Source: CAVTWY01 sp963738575
GTDB lineage: Bacteria; Pseudomonadota; Gammaproteobacteria; Burkholderiales; Burkholderiaceae_C
DNA: 64,000 nucleotides
Direction of reading: 5' to 3'
Assembly (NCBI GenBank): GCA_963738575.1
Contig: CAVTWY010000001.1
Coordinates: 744,001-808,000 of the forward strand
Made by a program: the position numbers and the translations under genes. The notes beneath the pieces are model-generated. The model was given only the letters and a program-made list of their open reading frames with translations. It was not told the origin of the DNA and searched no databases. The first letter of the stretch is position 1; every line of letters starts with the position of its first letter. Of the stretch, positions 51,701-60,445 are shown one piece after another.

Positions 51701-52657
51701 ATGCTTCACCCCCAATGCCGAGCCCTGCTTGACCTGATGCAAACGCGCGGCGTACCACCCACGCACACCTTGTCACCCGCAGACGCCCGCGCCTTTTACC
51801 GCGACCGCCGCTCGGCCACGCAGCCCGAACCACCCGGCGTGACCGAGGTGCGAGACGTGCAAGCAACGGGCCCGCACGGGCCCATCCCTCTGCGCTTGTA
51901 CCGTCCGCTGCAACCCGCGTCCAGCGGGCTGCAGCCGGTGCTTGTTTACTACCACGGGGGTGGGTGGGTGATTGGTGACCTGGACACGCACGACACGTTG
52001 TGCCGTCAACTGGCCAACCTGGCAGGCTGCACGGTGGTGGCGGTGGACTACCGCATGGGCCCTGAGCATCGCTTTCCGGCAGCGGTGGACGATGCGATTG
52101 CAGCCTTGGCCTGGGTGCGCGGCGCAGCATCAACGCTTGGCCTGGACGTTAACCGCATGGCGGTGGGGGGTGACAGTGCCGGCGGTAACCTGGCCGCCGT
52201 GGTGGCGCTGCATGACCGCCAGCACGCCGCAGCGCCTTTGCTGTTTCAGTTGCTGATCTACCCCGCCACCGACGCGCGGCGTGGTGCGCCATCGCACACC
52301 AGCAATGGTGAGGGCTATTTGCTCACCAAAGACACCATGGACTACTTTCTGGGGCACTACATCGACGACCAACGCCACCATCAAGACTGGCGTGCGTCGC
52401 CCCTGTTGCACCCCAACTTGGCCGGTGCACCGCCGGCCTTGGTGCTTACCGCGGGCTATGACCCGCTTCGCGATGAGGGTTTGGCGTACGCACAGGCGCT
52501 GACAGTGGCCGGTGTGCGCACCACACATCTCTGTTTTGAGCGCCAGATTCACGGTTTCATCTTGATGGGCAAGGTGCTGGACGAAGCCCATGCCGCCGTG
52601 ATGGTTTGTGCGCAGGCGCTGCGGCACGGGTTGGATGCGCGCAACCCTGCGCCCTGA
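51701..52657 (+). CDS. Alpha/beta hydrolase, hormone-sensitive lipase (HSL) family esterase
   Basis: The 318-residue enzyme has the HSL oxyanion motif HGGGW in YYHGGGWVIGDL, the nucleophile in GDSAGGNLAA, and Asp in DPLRDEG. The His lies in RQIHGFILM. It hydrolyses short esters; substrate unknown. It is divergent from the riboswitch/TonB transcript. An in-frame ATG at 51668 is also possible. The next gene is an ABC binding protein on the same strand. Confidence 0.9.
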   Translation: MLHPQCRALLDLMQTRGVPPTHTLSPADARAFYRDRRSATQPEPPGVTEVRDVQATGPHGPIPLRLYRPLQPASSGLQPVLVYYHGGGWVIGDLDTHDTLCRQLANLAGCTVVAVDYRMGPEHRFPAAVDDAIAALAWVRGAASTLGLDVNRMAVGGDSAGGNLAAVVALHDRQHAAAPLLFQLLIYPATDARRGAPSHTSNGEGYLLTKDTMDYFLGHYIDDQRHHQDWRASPLLHPNLAGAPPALVLTAGYDPLRDEGLAYAQALTVAGVRTTHLCFERQIHGFILMGKVLDEAHAAVMVCAQALRHGLDARNPAP

Positions 52658-52720
52658 ACGCAAGCCTAAAATGTTGGTGCGCCAACCGCATCCTCGGCAA
52701 TGGCTTCATGGAAGTACCGC

Positions 52721-53875
52721 ATGATCAATCGCCGCACCACGACACTGGGCCTCACCACTTTGGCCGCAGGGGGCGCGCTGGGTCTGGTGGGGTGCGAAGA
52801 ACCGGTGCCAAGCACGTTGAAGCTTGGGGTGTTGGTTCCTCAAACTGGCCCGCACGCTATCCGCGGTGTTGACCTGTTGCGCGGCGCCACCTTGGCAGCC
52901 AACGAGATCAACGCCAGTGGCTTCAAGATTGCCGGCAAGCCGGTTGCTGTCGAAATCGTGGGCTTCGACGACAAGGGCGAGGTTGATCTGGCCGTTACCG
53001 GTGCACGCCAACTGGTCGAAGCCGGCGTGGTGGCTGTGATTGGGCCACTCAACACGCCGCAAGCGGTGAAGGTGATCCCCGTGATCGCCGAGGCGGGCCG
53101 CCTCAATCTTTTTACGGCCACAGCCGCCAACTTGCACGACCTGGGGCGCGGCAACACCTTTCGATTGCTGGCCAACGACGACCTGCAAGCACGCGCTGTG
53201 GGCTCGCTGGTGCACGAGACGCTGGCCGCCAAACGCATCGCGGTGCTTTACGAGCCCACCGACTATGGCAAGGGTTTGAACCGAACGCTGCTGGCATGGT
53301 TTGAGGGGGTCAAGCGCGTTGCAGTGATCAACGCCGAGATCGACGCGAAAGGTGCTGTGGCGTCCGCCGTAGCCGACAAGATCAAAGCCGAGAACGCGGA
53401 TGTGGTGGTGTTGCTGGCGCGTGACATTCACCTCAAAGGCCTCTACAGTGCTTTGCAGGCGGTGGGTCACACCAAGGTCACTGTGGTGGGCACCAACGCC
53501 ATTCGCACGCGCAACGTGGCCGCCGAGGCCATGCCCGTGAGTGCGCTCTATGCAACGGCAACCGCCATCGATGCCCAAGAGTTTGGCAACGGCCCCGCCT
53601 TTGTGCGCGCTTTCGAGGCCGCACACAAACAAGTGCCGGTGTGGGGCGCCCACTACGCTTACGACGCGGTCTATTTGCTGGCCAACTCTGCCCGCATGAC
53701 CAAGTCGATGGCGCCCAAAACCATGATTGCCTGCCTCAAAACGAAAGAGCCCGAAGCGCGCGTGAACGACCAGATCCGCTTCAACGAAACGGGCGAACAG
53801 CGCCACGCTGCCGTGGCCGTCTACCGCGTTGACCGCGGCCGCTGGGAGATGCAGATGCGGTCTTCGCAGTGGTGA
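52721..53875 (+). CDS. Lipoprotein ABC substrate-binding protein (branched-chain type), orphan
   Basis: The 384-residue protein has a leader with INRRTTTLGL and a lipobox LVGC, so it is membrane-anchored in the periplasm. The mature part is Peripla_BP_6: LKLGVLVPQTGPHAIRGVDLL, VAVIGPLNTPQAVKV. No permease or ATPase genes are adjacent, so it must share another system or act as a sensor. ATG 52721 gives the best leader. Confidence 0.88.
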   Translation: MINRRTTTLGLTTLAAGGALGLVGCEEPVPSTLKLGVLVPQTGPHAIRGVDLLRGATLAANEINASGFKIAGKPVAVEIVGFDDKGEVDLAVTGARQLVEAGVVAVIGPLNTPQAVKVIPVIAEAGRLNLFTATAANLHDLGRGNTFRLLANDDLQARAVGSLVHETLAAKRIAVLYEPTDYGKGLNRTLLAWFEGVKRVAVINAEIDAKGAVASAVADKIKAENADVVVLLARDIHLKGLYSALQAVGHTKVTVVGTNAIRTRNVAAEAMPVSALYATATAIDAQEFGNGPAFVRAFEAAHKQVPVWGAHYAYDAVYLLANSARMTKSMAPKTMIACLKTKEPEARVNDQIRFNETGEQRHAAVAVYRVDRGRWEMQMRSSQW

Positions 53876-53900
53876 CAAGCCTGATCTACGGGCCCCTGCA

Positions 53901-55428
53901 TCACACCGCTGCGGCCACGTGGCACGCGTGCAACCCCAACGGCATGGTGCGCTCCATCTCTGCCTGCATCAACGGCCCGGCGCCCATGTTTTGCGCGTCA
54001 AACACCGACAACAGCATGCGTTTGTTTTTGGTGTCCAACGCGGTGCCCACCAAGTAGCCTTGCCCTTCGGCATGGTGGCGGCTGGGGTCTCGGGGCACAA
54101 ACACGTGCTCTTCCGTTTGCACGTGGTCGCCGTAGTGGTAGCGGTCCACCGCGCCGGTGGTGACGTTCCAGCGCGCAATGCTGTCAAAACCGGGTTGATG
54201 CCTTGCCGATTGGCGTGTGGCGACAAAAACGTGTGAGTACGGCTGGCCGATAAAGCGCGGGTCGACGCGTGGAAACTCGGCCACCAGTGGCATCACCGAT
54301 TGGCGCGCACGCCGCGTGGCCAAGTCCAGCTCCACCAGCATGGCTTGCGGGTGTTCTTGCGGTTGGTAGTCGCCGCACATCAACTCTTGGATGCCTTGGG
54401 TGGCGCTCCATGCCGTGGGTGATCGCATGCAATCCAGCCGAATCACGCCGCCCACCTCGCAGGCGTTGCCGATGTGAAAGATCATGCCCGGCGGGCAGTT
54501 CATACCAGCGTGGTTGGTCGAGTTGGGCCTTGGGCAGCACCATCACGCGCAAGCCAAGCGACGGCGTCCATTCGTGGCTTGCTAAAAACGACTGGCCGCT
54601 TTGATAGCGTTCGCGCTTGAAGATCAAGGGCGGCATCAAAAACACCAGGTGGTTTTGCGTCACGGCAAAGTCGTGCACCATCGCGGTATCTTTAAGCCGC
54701 AGCATGGCAGTTTGGCTGAGCTTGCCCTCGCGCGTGATGCGGTAGATCACCATCGCGCTCGCAACGCTGCTGACACCAAAGTTCCACATGCTGCCGTCGG
54801 GCTCCACCCTGGGGTGGGCCGAGAACGGCAGGCCCGCAACGTCGCTTGACCATTGGTGAACCCCTTGAGTGTGCAGCGTGGTGGGGTCGATGGCGTGGGC
54901 CGAGCCGCCCTCCCAAAGTGCCAACAAGCGCCCACCGTGATGCACCACGCTGGTGTTGGCCACGTTGATCGCATCGGCGCTGCTGGCAGGGGGCATGGCC
55001 GGTGTTCTGGTGCCAAAGGCTTCACGCACAACCATGCCTGCAGCGCTGTCGGCTTTGTACTTCGCGGTCTGGATAAAGCGCGCTTCGTGGCGGACAGTGT
55101 TGCTGCCCAATGTGTAGCGCTGCAACGCGCCATCGCCGTCAAACCAATGCGCGTATCGCAAGGTGCCAAGGTGGTGGCGTGCGGGGCCATTGCGATAGAA
55201 CGCTCCTTGCACCGCTTTGGGGATGCGGCCACGAACCTTGAGGTTGACGGGCGCTGCATCCGCAGCCAAAGAGCTGTAGCCCAAGGTCCAAGCCTGCGCA
55301 CTTTGTGCGGCAAACGAGATGGCTGGGTTGTCGCACACAGCTGCCCATGCCGGCAGCGCGGCGTCCACGGCACCAAGGGTTAAGGCTGCCAGCGCGCTGC
55401 GGCGTGTTAGCGTTGCGGAGGCGTTCAT
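53901..55428 (-). pseudogene. Carotenoid oxygenase (RPE65/CCD family), frameshifted
   Basis: ATG 55428 starts a Tat-like leader (TRRSALAALTLGAVDAALPAWA). The family elements YRNGPA, YAHWFDGDGAL and the iron His in SAHPRVEPDG and VHDFAVTQNHLVF follow. After WYELPAG the frame shifts at about 54486-54494 (one extra G). The rest, with His in MIFHIGNA and GLHACHVAA, ends at 53901. Joined, about 508 residues, a normal length. Such enzymes cleave carotenoid or stilbene-like double bonds with Fe(II) and O2. ATGA overlaps the DUF2141 gene upstream. Confidence 0.87.
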
Positions 55429-55874
55429 TGCAGCGTCACCTTGATGGTGGTGTCGCTGTCCACCGACAACACAGCGTCGTCAAACTTGGCAGGGCCAAAC
55501 GTGCCTTTGGCGTCGCGGCTGTAGCCCAGGGGCTCGGTGGGCATGCCCATCATGTTGGTGTCTACTTTACCGTTGCGGTTTTCGTCGTGAAACACCGTCA
55601 AGGCGTAGCGGCCCGCAGGCAGGCTGCGAAACACGATCACCACGCGATCACCCGCCGCCACGCGTTCACCACGAAACGGCTTTTTGAGCCACTGCTCGCC
55701 GTCGACATACAGGCCCGCTAAAACGTCGCCTTGGGTGGACCGGGTGCCCGACACCTCAACCGTCAGGTCCAGCGCATGAGCGGCCGTGGCCCCCAAGCTC
55801 AACAAGGCGGCGAGGGCTGTGGTGGCGACTGAGGCTGTGCGTAGGGGACGCTTAAGGGGTTTGGTGTTTGACAT
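55425..55874 (-). CDS. DUF2141-family periplasmic protein
   Basis: The 149-residue protein has a Sec leader (TAAHA) and a small beta-sandwich with LAGLYVDGEQWLKKPFRGE, LPAGRYALTVFHDENRNGKVD and GMPTEPLGYS, the DUF2141 hallmark. AGGAG lies before the ATG. Its stop overlaps the carotenoid oxygenase start (ATGA), so the two are one operon. DUF2141 proteins often sit near carotenoid or apocarotenoid genes, but their role is unknown. Confidence 0.88.
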   Translation of the reverse strand: MSNTKPLKRPLRTASVATTALAALLSLGATAAHALDLTVEVSGTRSTQGDVLAGLYVDGEQWLKKPFRGERVAAGDRVVIVFRSLPAGRYALTVFHDENRNGKVDTNMMGMPTEPLGYSRDAKGTFGPAKFDDAVLSVDSDTTIKVTLQ

Positions 55875-55944
55875 GCAAGAGCTCCTGATTGATGAACGAT
55901 GTCGTCATCTTGGCTTGCAAGCCTGGTGGTCTCAAGCGGGTTGC

Positions 55945-55993
55945 GACGAACGGGTCTGGTGCGTCGCCAACGGTTTGCGGCCGTCGCCAACGG
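55945..55993 (-). promoter_or_regulatory. Three 20-bp-pitch direct repeats (probable LytTR binding sites)
   Basis: On the plus strand 9-mers at 55945-55953 (GACGAACGG), 55965-55973 (CGCCAACGG) and 55985-55993 (CGCCAACGG) are exactly 20 bases apart. On the minus strand they read CCGTTCGTC and CCGTTGGCG, close to the AlgR site CCGTTCGTC. They lie between the LytTR regulator and the DUF2141 gene, about 70 bases upstream of the latter's ATG. Confidence 0.75.
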
Positions 55994-56008
55994 CGCAGGC
56001 CGCCGTGC

Positions 56009-56872
56009 CTACATGGGTTTGAACAGGTGCGAAAACGCGCGGCTGACTTTGAACGGGCGCTTGGAACCGCGCAGCTGCAGCCAGTAGTGGCCGGCTTCGT
56101 CACGCTCGGCTTTGTCGATGCGTTCGGTGGCAACCAAGGCGCCACGGTGAATCTGCATGAAGGCCACACCGTCAACCCTGTCGAGCAGTTCACGCAAGCT
56201 CAAGCGCACCAAGCCGTCGCCTTGTTCGGTCACCACGTTGGCGTACTTGTCGGTGGCTTCGATGGCAATCACGTCGCGCAGTGAAACCATGCGCACCGTG
56301 TTGCCCACGCCAACTCGCAACACACGAATTTTCTCAGGCATGGCGTCGCTGTTGTGCGGGGCCTGCGCTGCGGCGTCGCGTGCAGCATCCAGCGTCTGTG
56401 CGCGTTGCACGGCTTGGGCTGCATCGCCTGGGTTGGTCAACAAGGCCCGCGTTTGCGCCAACCTCAATTGGATGCGCGCCACCATCGCTGCGACCCGTTC
56501 GGCGTTGATGGGCTTGAGCACGTAATCCACCGCTGCGTGCTCAAACGCCGCCACGGCATGTTGGTCAAAGGCTGTCACAAACACCAACAACGGCATGGGC
56601 GAGGGTGCTTGCTGGGGTGTGTTGGCGCCTGCTTCGGTGGGCCAGTCATCAGCCACGGCGGCGGCTACCTGCAGGCCCGACGCGCCGGGCATTTGAATGT
56701 CTAAAAACATCACTTGCGGGCGCAGCGCCAAGGCCATGTCGATGGCGGTTGTGCCGTCGCTGGCAACACCCAGCACGGTCAGTTCAGGCCAGGCAACCGA
56801 CAAGGCACGCTGCAAGGCTCGCGCCAGCATGGGTTCGTCGTCGGCAATCAGGGCAGTGATGGGAGGTGTCAT
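56009..56872 (-). CDS. LytTR-family response regulator
   Basis: The 287-residue protein has a receiver domain (D11-D12, phosphorylated D58 in FLDIQMPG, Lys in DYVLKPIN) and a C-terminal LytTR DNA-binding domain (VSLRDVIAIEATDKYANV, then QIHRGALVATERI). A long linker rich in Ala and Gln joins them. It starts at ATG 56872, overlapping the kinase stop by four bases. It likely binds the repeats at 55945-55993 and 58086-58114. Confidence 0.92.
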   Translation of the reverse strand: MTPPITALIADDEPMLARALQRALSVAWPELTVLGVASDGTTAIDMALALRPQVMFLDIQMPGASGLQVAAAVADDWPTEAGANTPQQAPSPMPLLVFVTAFDQHAVAAFEHAAVDYVLKPINAERVAAMVARIQLRLAQTRALLTNPGDAAQAVQRAQTLDAARDAAAQAPHNSDAMPEKIRVLRVGVGNTVRMVSLRDVIAIEATDKYANVVTEQGDGLVRLSLRELLDRVDGVAFMQIHRGALVATERIDKAERDEAGHYWLQLRGSKRPFKVSRAFSHLFKPM

Positions 56873-58017
56873 GCGTTGTTGGGCGCGGCCGCCCACTGGA
56901 GTGGGACGGTCAAGGTGGCGTGGGTGCCGCCCGACGGCCCGGCCTCGATCGTGAACGACGCGGCTGTGCCGTAAGTGGTTTGCAGGCGTTTGCGCACATG
57001 CTCCAAACCGTAGCTGGTGGAGGGATGGTCTGATGGACGTTTGTTTGTCGCATGCATGCTGCTCGCCGACGGCTTGCCGTCATGGCCAGCGTTTGCCAGC
57101 CCTTGCCCATCGTCGCTGATGGTGATCACCAACGAAGCGCCGCTGGCCTTGGCGCCCAGAACAATGGTGCCTCCGGCGCGCATGGGCTCAAGCCCATGCC
57201 GCACGGCGTTTTCAACCAACGGCTGCAACAAGAAGCTGGGCACCAAAGCACTTTGCAAGGGCGAGGGCAGCTGTGCCTGCCATGCCATGCGTGCGCCAAA
57301 GCGGTGCTTCATCAAGCCCAGGTAGGCTTCGACTTGCGCAAACTCTTCCGCCAACGTGCGCTCGTTGTTTCGCGATGCGCCCAGGGCACCGCGCAGGTAG
57401 ACAATCAATTGATCCACCATGCCGAGGCTGGCACGCGGATCTTCTTCGATCAAGGCCCGCAAATTGGCCAAGGTGTTGAAGAGCATGTGGGGCTCAAGCT
57501 GCGCACGCAGCATGCGCAGCTCGGCCTGGGCAATTTGGTGTTGCACCCGTTCTTCGGCGATGCGTGCTTGCTCGCGTTTGGATTGCGACCAAACCGCCAT
57601 TGAAATGATGGCTGTGGCCAGCACCGCCACAGCTTGACCTATCACGTGCCCTTCATGCATGGGCGACTGGTAGTTCAACCCCAGCAGGGCTCGACCGAGG
57701 GTGTGCCCTACAAAATAGCCCACCGGGATGGCCACCACTTGGCACACCAACAAGTCCCACGGACGCGCAAGACTCGCCACCCACGGAAGGTGCCCCAAGA
57801 GCAGCATCAGCGTGCATATGGAAAGGCCGATGCACTCGGAAATAACGATCAGCTTGCCCAACGAACCCGTCGAAGGCGCAAAGGTCGCTAGCCCCACAGC
57901 CACCACCGCTGATATCAACACCGTTTGAACGTAGAGCCGCCGCGTTGAAGCCCAGCGCTGCGCTGGCGTGGGCCCGTTGGGTACAAAAGGTGGGGGTTGC
58001 GAGGCGTCTGCAGTCAT
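56869..58017 (-). CDS. LytS/YehU-type sensor histidine kinase
   Basis: The 382-residue kinase has four N-terminal membrane segments (about 29-47, 56-76, 87-108, 124-143), a short coil, and the phosphoacceptor H177 in QLEPHMLFNTL. The ATPase domain has the N box PLVENAVRHGLEP and ISDDGQGLANAG. It lacks a large periplasmic sensor, so the membrane part may sense the signal itself. It is the first gene of the two-component operon. Confidence 0.9.
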   Translation of the reverse strand: MTADASQPPPFVPNGPTPAQRWASTRRLYVQTVLISAVVAVGLATFAPSTGSLGKLIVISECIGLSICTLMLLLGHLPWVASLARPWDLLVCQVVAIPVGYFVGHTLGRALLGLNYQSPMHEGHVIGQAVAVLATAIISMAVWSQSKREQARIAEERVQHQIAQAELRMLRAQLEPHMLFNTLANLRALIEEDPRASLGMVDQLIVYLRGALGASRNNERTLAEEFAQVEAYLGLMKHRFGARMAWQAQLPSPLQSALVPSFLLQPLVENAVRHGLEPMRAGGTIVLGAKASGASLVITISDDGQGLANAGHDGKPSASSMHATNKRPSDHPSTSYGLEHVRKRLQTTYGTAASFTIEAGPSGGTHATLTVPLQWAAAPNNA

Positions 58018-58085
58018 GGCCGTGGCAATGTAGCGTGCAACGGGTCACCATGGATGGTTGGGCGCTGCACGACGCCGTGGTTTGC

Positions 58086-58114
58086 GACGAACGGTTGCCG
58101 GCAGTCGCCAATGG
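58086..58114 (-). promoter_or_regulatory. Two 20-bp-pitch direct repeats upstream of the kinase gene
   Basis: GACGAACGG at 58086-58094 and CGCCAATGG at 58106-58114 repeat the pattern and exact spacing of the sites at 55945-55993. They lie about 70 bases upstream of the kinase start at 58017, again like the other promoter. Autoregulation by the LytTR protein is inferred. Confidence 0.7.
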
Positions 58115-58151
58115 TCAAGACTTGGGCGCCAAGCGTTGCCCCAGCACGGGC

Positions 58152-59237
58152 TCAGTCGTCAAACGTCGGTGACTCCACCCCCAACACCTTGTGCAGCTTG
58201 GGGCTGGTGGTGGTGTACTGCAAGTGGATGCGCTTGTCGGGAAAGACGTACGGTGCCGCGCCAAAAGCTGCCAGCGCGCACTCATGAAAGCCCGAGAGGA
58301 TGAGCTTTTTCTTGCCGGGGTAGACGTTGATGTCGCCCACGGCAAAGATGCCAGGCACGTTGGTTTCAAACTTTTCGGTGTCCACTTGCACCTGCTTGCG
58401 CTCGATGCCCAAGCCCCATTCGGCAATGGGCCCCAGCTTGGGTGACAAGCCAAAAAACACGAGCAAGGCGTCCAGCGGCATCACGCGAGTGACGCCGTCG
58501 CCGCCCGTCACCTTGATGGCGGTGAGCTTGCCAGCGGCTTCGTCGATGCCGGTGATCTGGCCCACCACAAACTGCATCTCGTAAGCGTCACACAGCTGCT
58601 TCATTTTGGCCACCGACGCGGGCGCGGCTTTGAAGCCGTCGCGGCGGTGGATCAAGATGACGCTTTCGGCTTTGTGGGGGCCTTGCTGCACAAAGTTAAG
58701 TGCCCAGTCGAGTGCCGAATCGCCACCGCCCACGATGACGAGGTTTTTGCCGGCAAACTGCGATGGGTCTTTGACGCGGTAGTGCAACTGCGTGCCGTCG
58801 TATTTTTCAACGCCGTCAACCTTGAGGGTGCGGGGCTGAAACGAACCCACGCCCCCGGCCACAAAGATGGTTTTGGTGATGAACGGTTTGCCCTGGCGGG
58901 TTTGCACGTCAAAGCGGCCATCGTCGCGCTTGTTCACCAGCGCCACCTCTTCGCCAAAGTGAAACGTCGCGCCAAAGGGCTCAATTTGCTTCAGCAGCGC
59001 GTCGGTCAGCTCTTTGCCGGTGCACACGGGCACGGCGGGGATGTCGTAGATGGGCTTGTCGGGGTAGAGCTCGATGCACTGCCCGCCAGGGTAGGCCAGT
59101 GAATCAAGCACGTGGGCTTTGATCTCTAGCAAGCCGAGCTCAAAAACTTGAAACAGCCCCACCGGGCCGGCACCGACGATCAGGGCGTCGGTTTCTATCG
59201 GGGTGCTTGTGGTGTTGGTTGGGTGGTTAGAGGCCAT
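58152..59237 (-). CDS. Ferredoxin--NADP reductase (thioredoxin-reductase-like type 2)
   Basis: The 361-residue flavoprotein has the FAD motif IVGAGPVGLFQVFELG, the ferredoxin/flavodoxin reductase feature YPGGQCIELYPDKPIYDIP, and NADPH motif VIVGGGDSALDWAL. The CxxC of thioredoxin reductase is absent. It starts 15 bases after the FdxA gene, so the pair likely exchanges electrons between NADPH and a 7Fe ferredoxin. Confidence 0.92.
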   Translation of the reverse strand: MASNHPTNTTSTPIETDALIVGAGPVGLFQVFELGLLEIKAHVLDSLAYPGGQCIELYPDKPIYDIPAVPVCTGKELTDALLKQIEPFGATFHFGEEVALVNKRDDGRFDVQTRQGKPFITKTIFVAGGVGSFQPRTLKVDGVEKYDGTQLHYRVKDPSQFAGKNLVIVGGGDSALDWALNFVQQGPHKAESVILIHRRDGFKAAPASVAKMKQLCDAYEMQFVVGQITGIDEAAGKLTAIKVTGGDGVTRVMPLDALLVFFGLSPKLGPIAEWGLGIERKQVQVDTEKFETNVPGIFAVGDINVYPGKKKLILSGFHECALAAFGAAPYVFPDKRIHLQYTTTSPKLHKVLGVESPTFDD

Positions 59238-59252
59238 GCCAGGGTTGCGACG

Positions 59253-59576
59253 TCAGCGGATGAGCTGGTCGAGCTTGTTCTTTTTGTCTTTCCACTCGTC
59301 GGCGTCGGCAGGCCCAGGCTTGCGCTTGGTGATGCTGGGCCACAGGCGCGCCAAGTCAGCGTTGAGCTTGATGAAGTGCTGCTGGTCGCCCGGCACGTCT
59401 TCCTCGGGCACGATGGCGTTGACGGGGCACTCGGGGATGCAAACCGCGCAATCGATGCATTCGTCGGGGTCGATCGTCAGCATGTTGGGGCCTTCACGAA
59501 AGCAATCGACGGGGCAAACGTCGACGCAATCGGTGTACTTGCAGCGGATGCACGATTCAAGAACGACGTGGGTCAT
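59253..59576 (-). CDS. fdxA: 7Fe (3Fe-4S/4Fe-4S) ferredoxin FdxA
   Basis: The 107-residue protein starts THVVLESCIRCKYTDCVDVCPVDC and has the second motif CIDCAVCIPECP, the 3Fe-4S/4Fe-4S pattern of FdxA. The C-terminal extension of about 45 residues is usual for the family. It precedes the reductase gene and follows the sulfate assimilation genes, whose sulfite reductase needs electrons. Confidence 0.95.
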   Translation of the reverse strand: MTHVVLESCIRCKYTDCVDVCPVDCFREGPNMLTIDPDECIDCAVCIPECPVNAIVPEEDVPGDQQHFIKLNADLARLWPSITKRKPGPADADEWKDKKNKLDQLIR

Positions 59577-59644
59577 GGTGCTTTGGGTGGCGCGTGGTCG
59601 ATTGGCAGCCCACAGGAGGGTGGGCCGCCCACTAGCGTGAGATT

Positions 59645-60445
59645 CTAATTGCTGAGCTTTGCAGGCTGCCGCAGAAGGGCATCAAGCCCTGGTTGGTCGT
59701 GTTGCTGCAATGCTTGCGCGCCGGCGGTCAGGCGCTGTTGCTGTTGCTGGGCCAAGGGTGCCGCGCCCACACCCACCGTCACCACCGTGGGCCGCCCGGC
59801 GTGAAGCAGCGCAGCTTCGCCCAAGGACGCAACCGTTTGGTCACTGCTCAGGGCGTTGGGTGCCCCCACGCATGAAACCACCACCACGGGCGTGTTGCCG
59901 GGCCATCCGGCACCAAGCAATTGGCGCGACAAGGCGGCAAGTTGGCGGCCCGCCATGTAAAACACCTCGGTATCGGCTGAGCGCGCGGCTTGCAAGGTGA
60001 GGTGTTGAGTCATTGCCGTCGTCAGGGCCACGCTGCGGCCTCGGCCTCGGCGCGTCAAGGGTCGCTTGACGTGGGCCGCGGCTGCGAGGGCTGACGTGAC
60101 ACCTGGAACAACCTCGCATGCAATGTTCGTGGCGTTAAGCGCTTCAAGCTCCTCCTCCAGGCGACCAAACACGCTCGGGTCGCCCCCTTTGAGGCGCACC
60201 ACCACCGCGTGCTGCTGCGCCATGGCCACCAACAGCGCATTGATTCGCGTTTGGCCGGTGGAGTCGCAAAACCCACGCTTGCCCACGTCGATCCACTGGG
60301 CTTGGGGCCCAAGGCTCTTGAGGTCGGGGTCGGTGAGCGCGTCAAACAGCACCACATTGGCGCTGGCCAAGGCGCGCGCGCCGCGCAGCGTGATCAGGTC
60401 GGCACACCCGGGGCCTGCGCCCACAAACACCACGCGGCCGCTCAT
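59645..60445 (-). CDS. cobA: Uroporphyrinogen-III C-methyltransferase (SUMT)
   Basis: The 266-residue enzyme has the SUMT signatures VVFVGAGPGCADLITLRG and RLKGGDPSVFGR, plus PGVTSALAAAA. It methylates uroporphyrinogen III with two SAM to precorrin-2, needed for the sirohaem of sulfite reductase. The start overlaps the cysN stop (ATGA). A C-terminal Gln/Leu-rich tail is unusual but short. Confidence 0.94.
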   Translation of the reverse strand: MSGRVVFVGAGPGCADLITLRGARALASANVVLFDALTDPDLKSLGPQAQWIDVGKRGFCDSTGQTRINALLVAMAQQHAVVVRLKGGDPSVFGRLEEELEALNATNIACEVVPGVTSALAAAAHVKRPLTRRGRGRSVALTTAMTQHLTLQAARSADTEVFYMAGRQLAALSRQLLGAGWPGNTPVVVVSCVGAPNALSSDQTVASLGEAALLHAGRPTVVTVGVGAAPLAQQQQQRLTAGAQALQQHDQPGLDALLRQPAKLSN

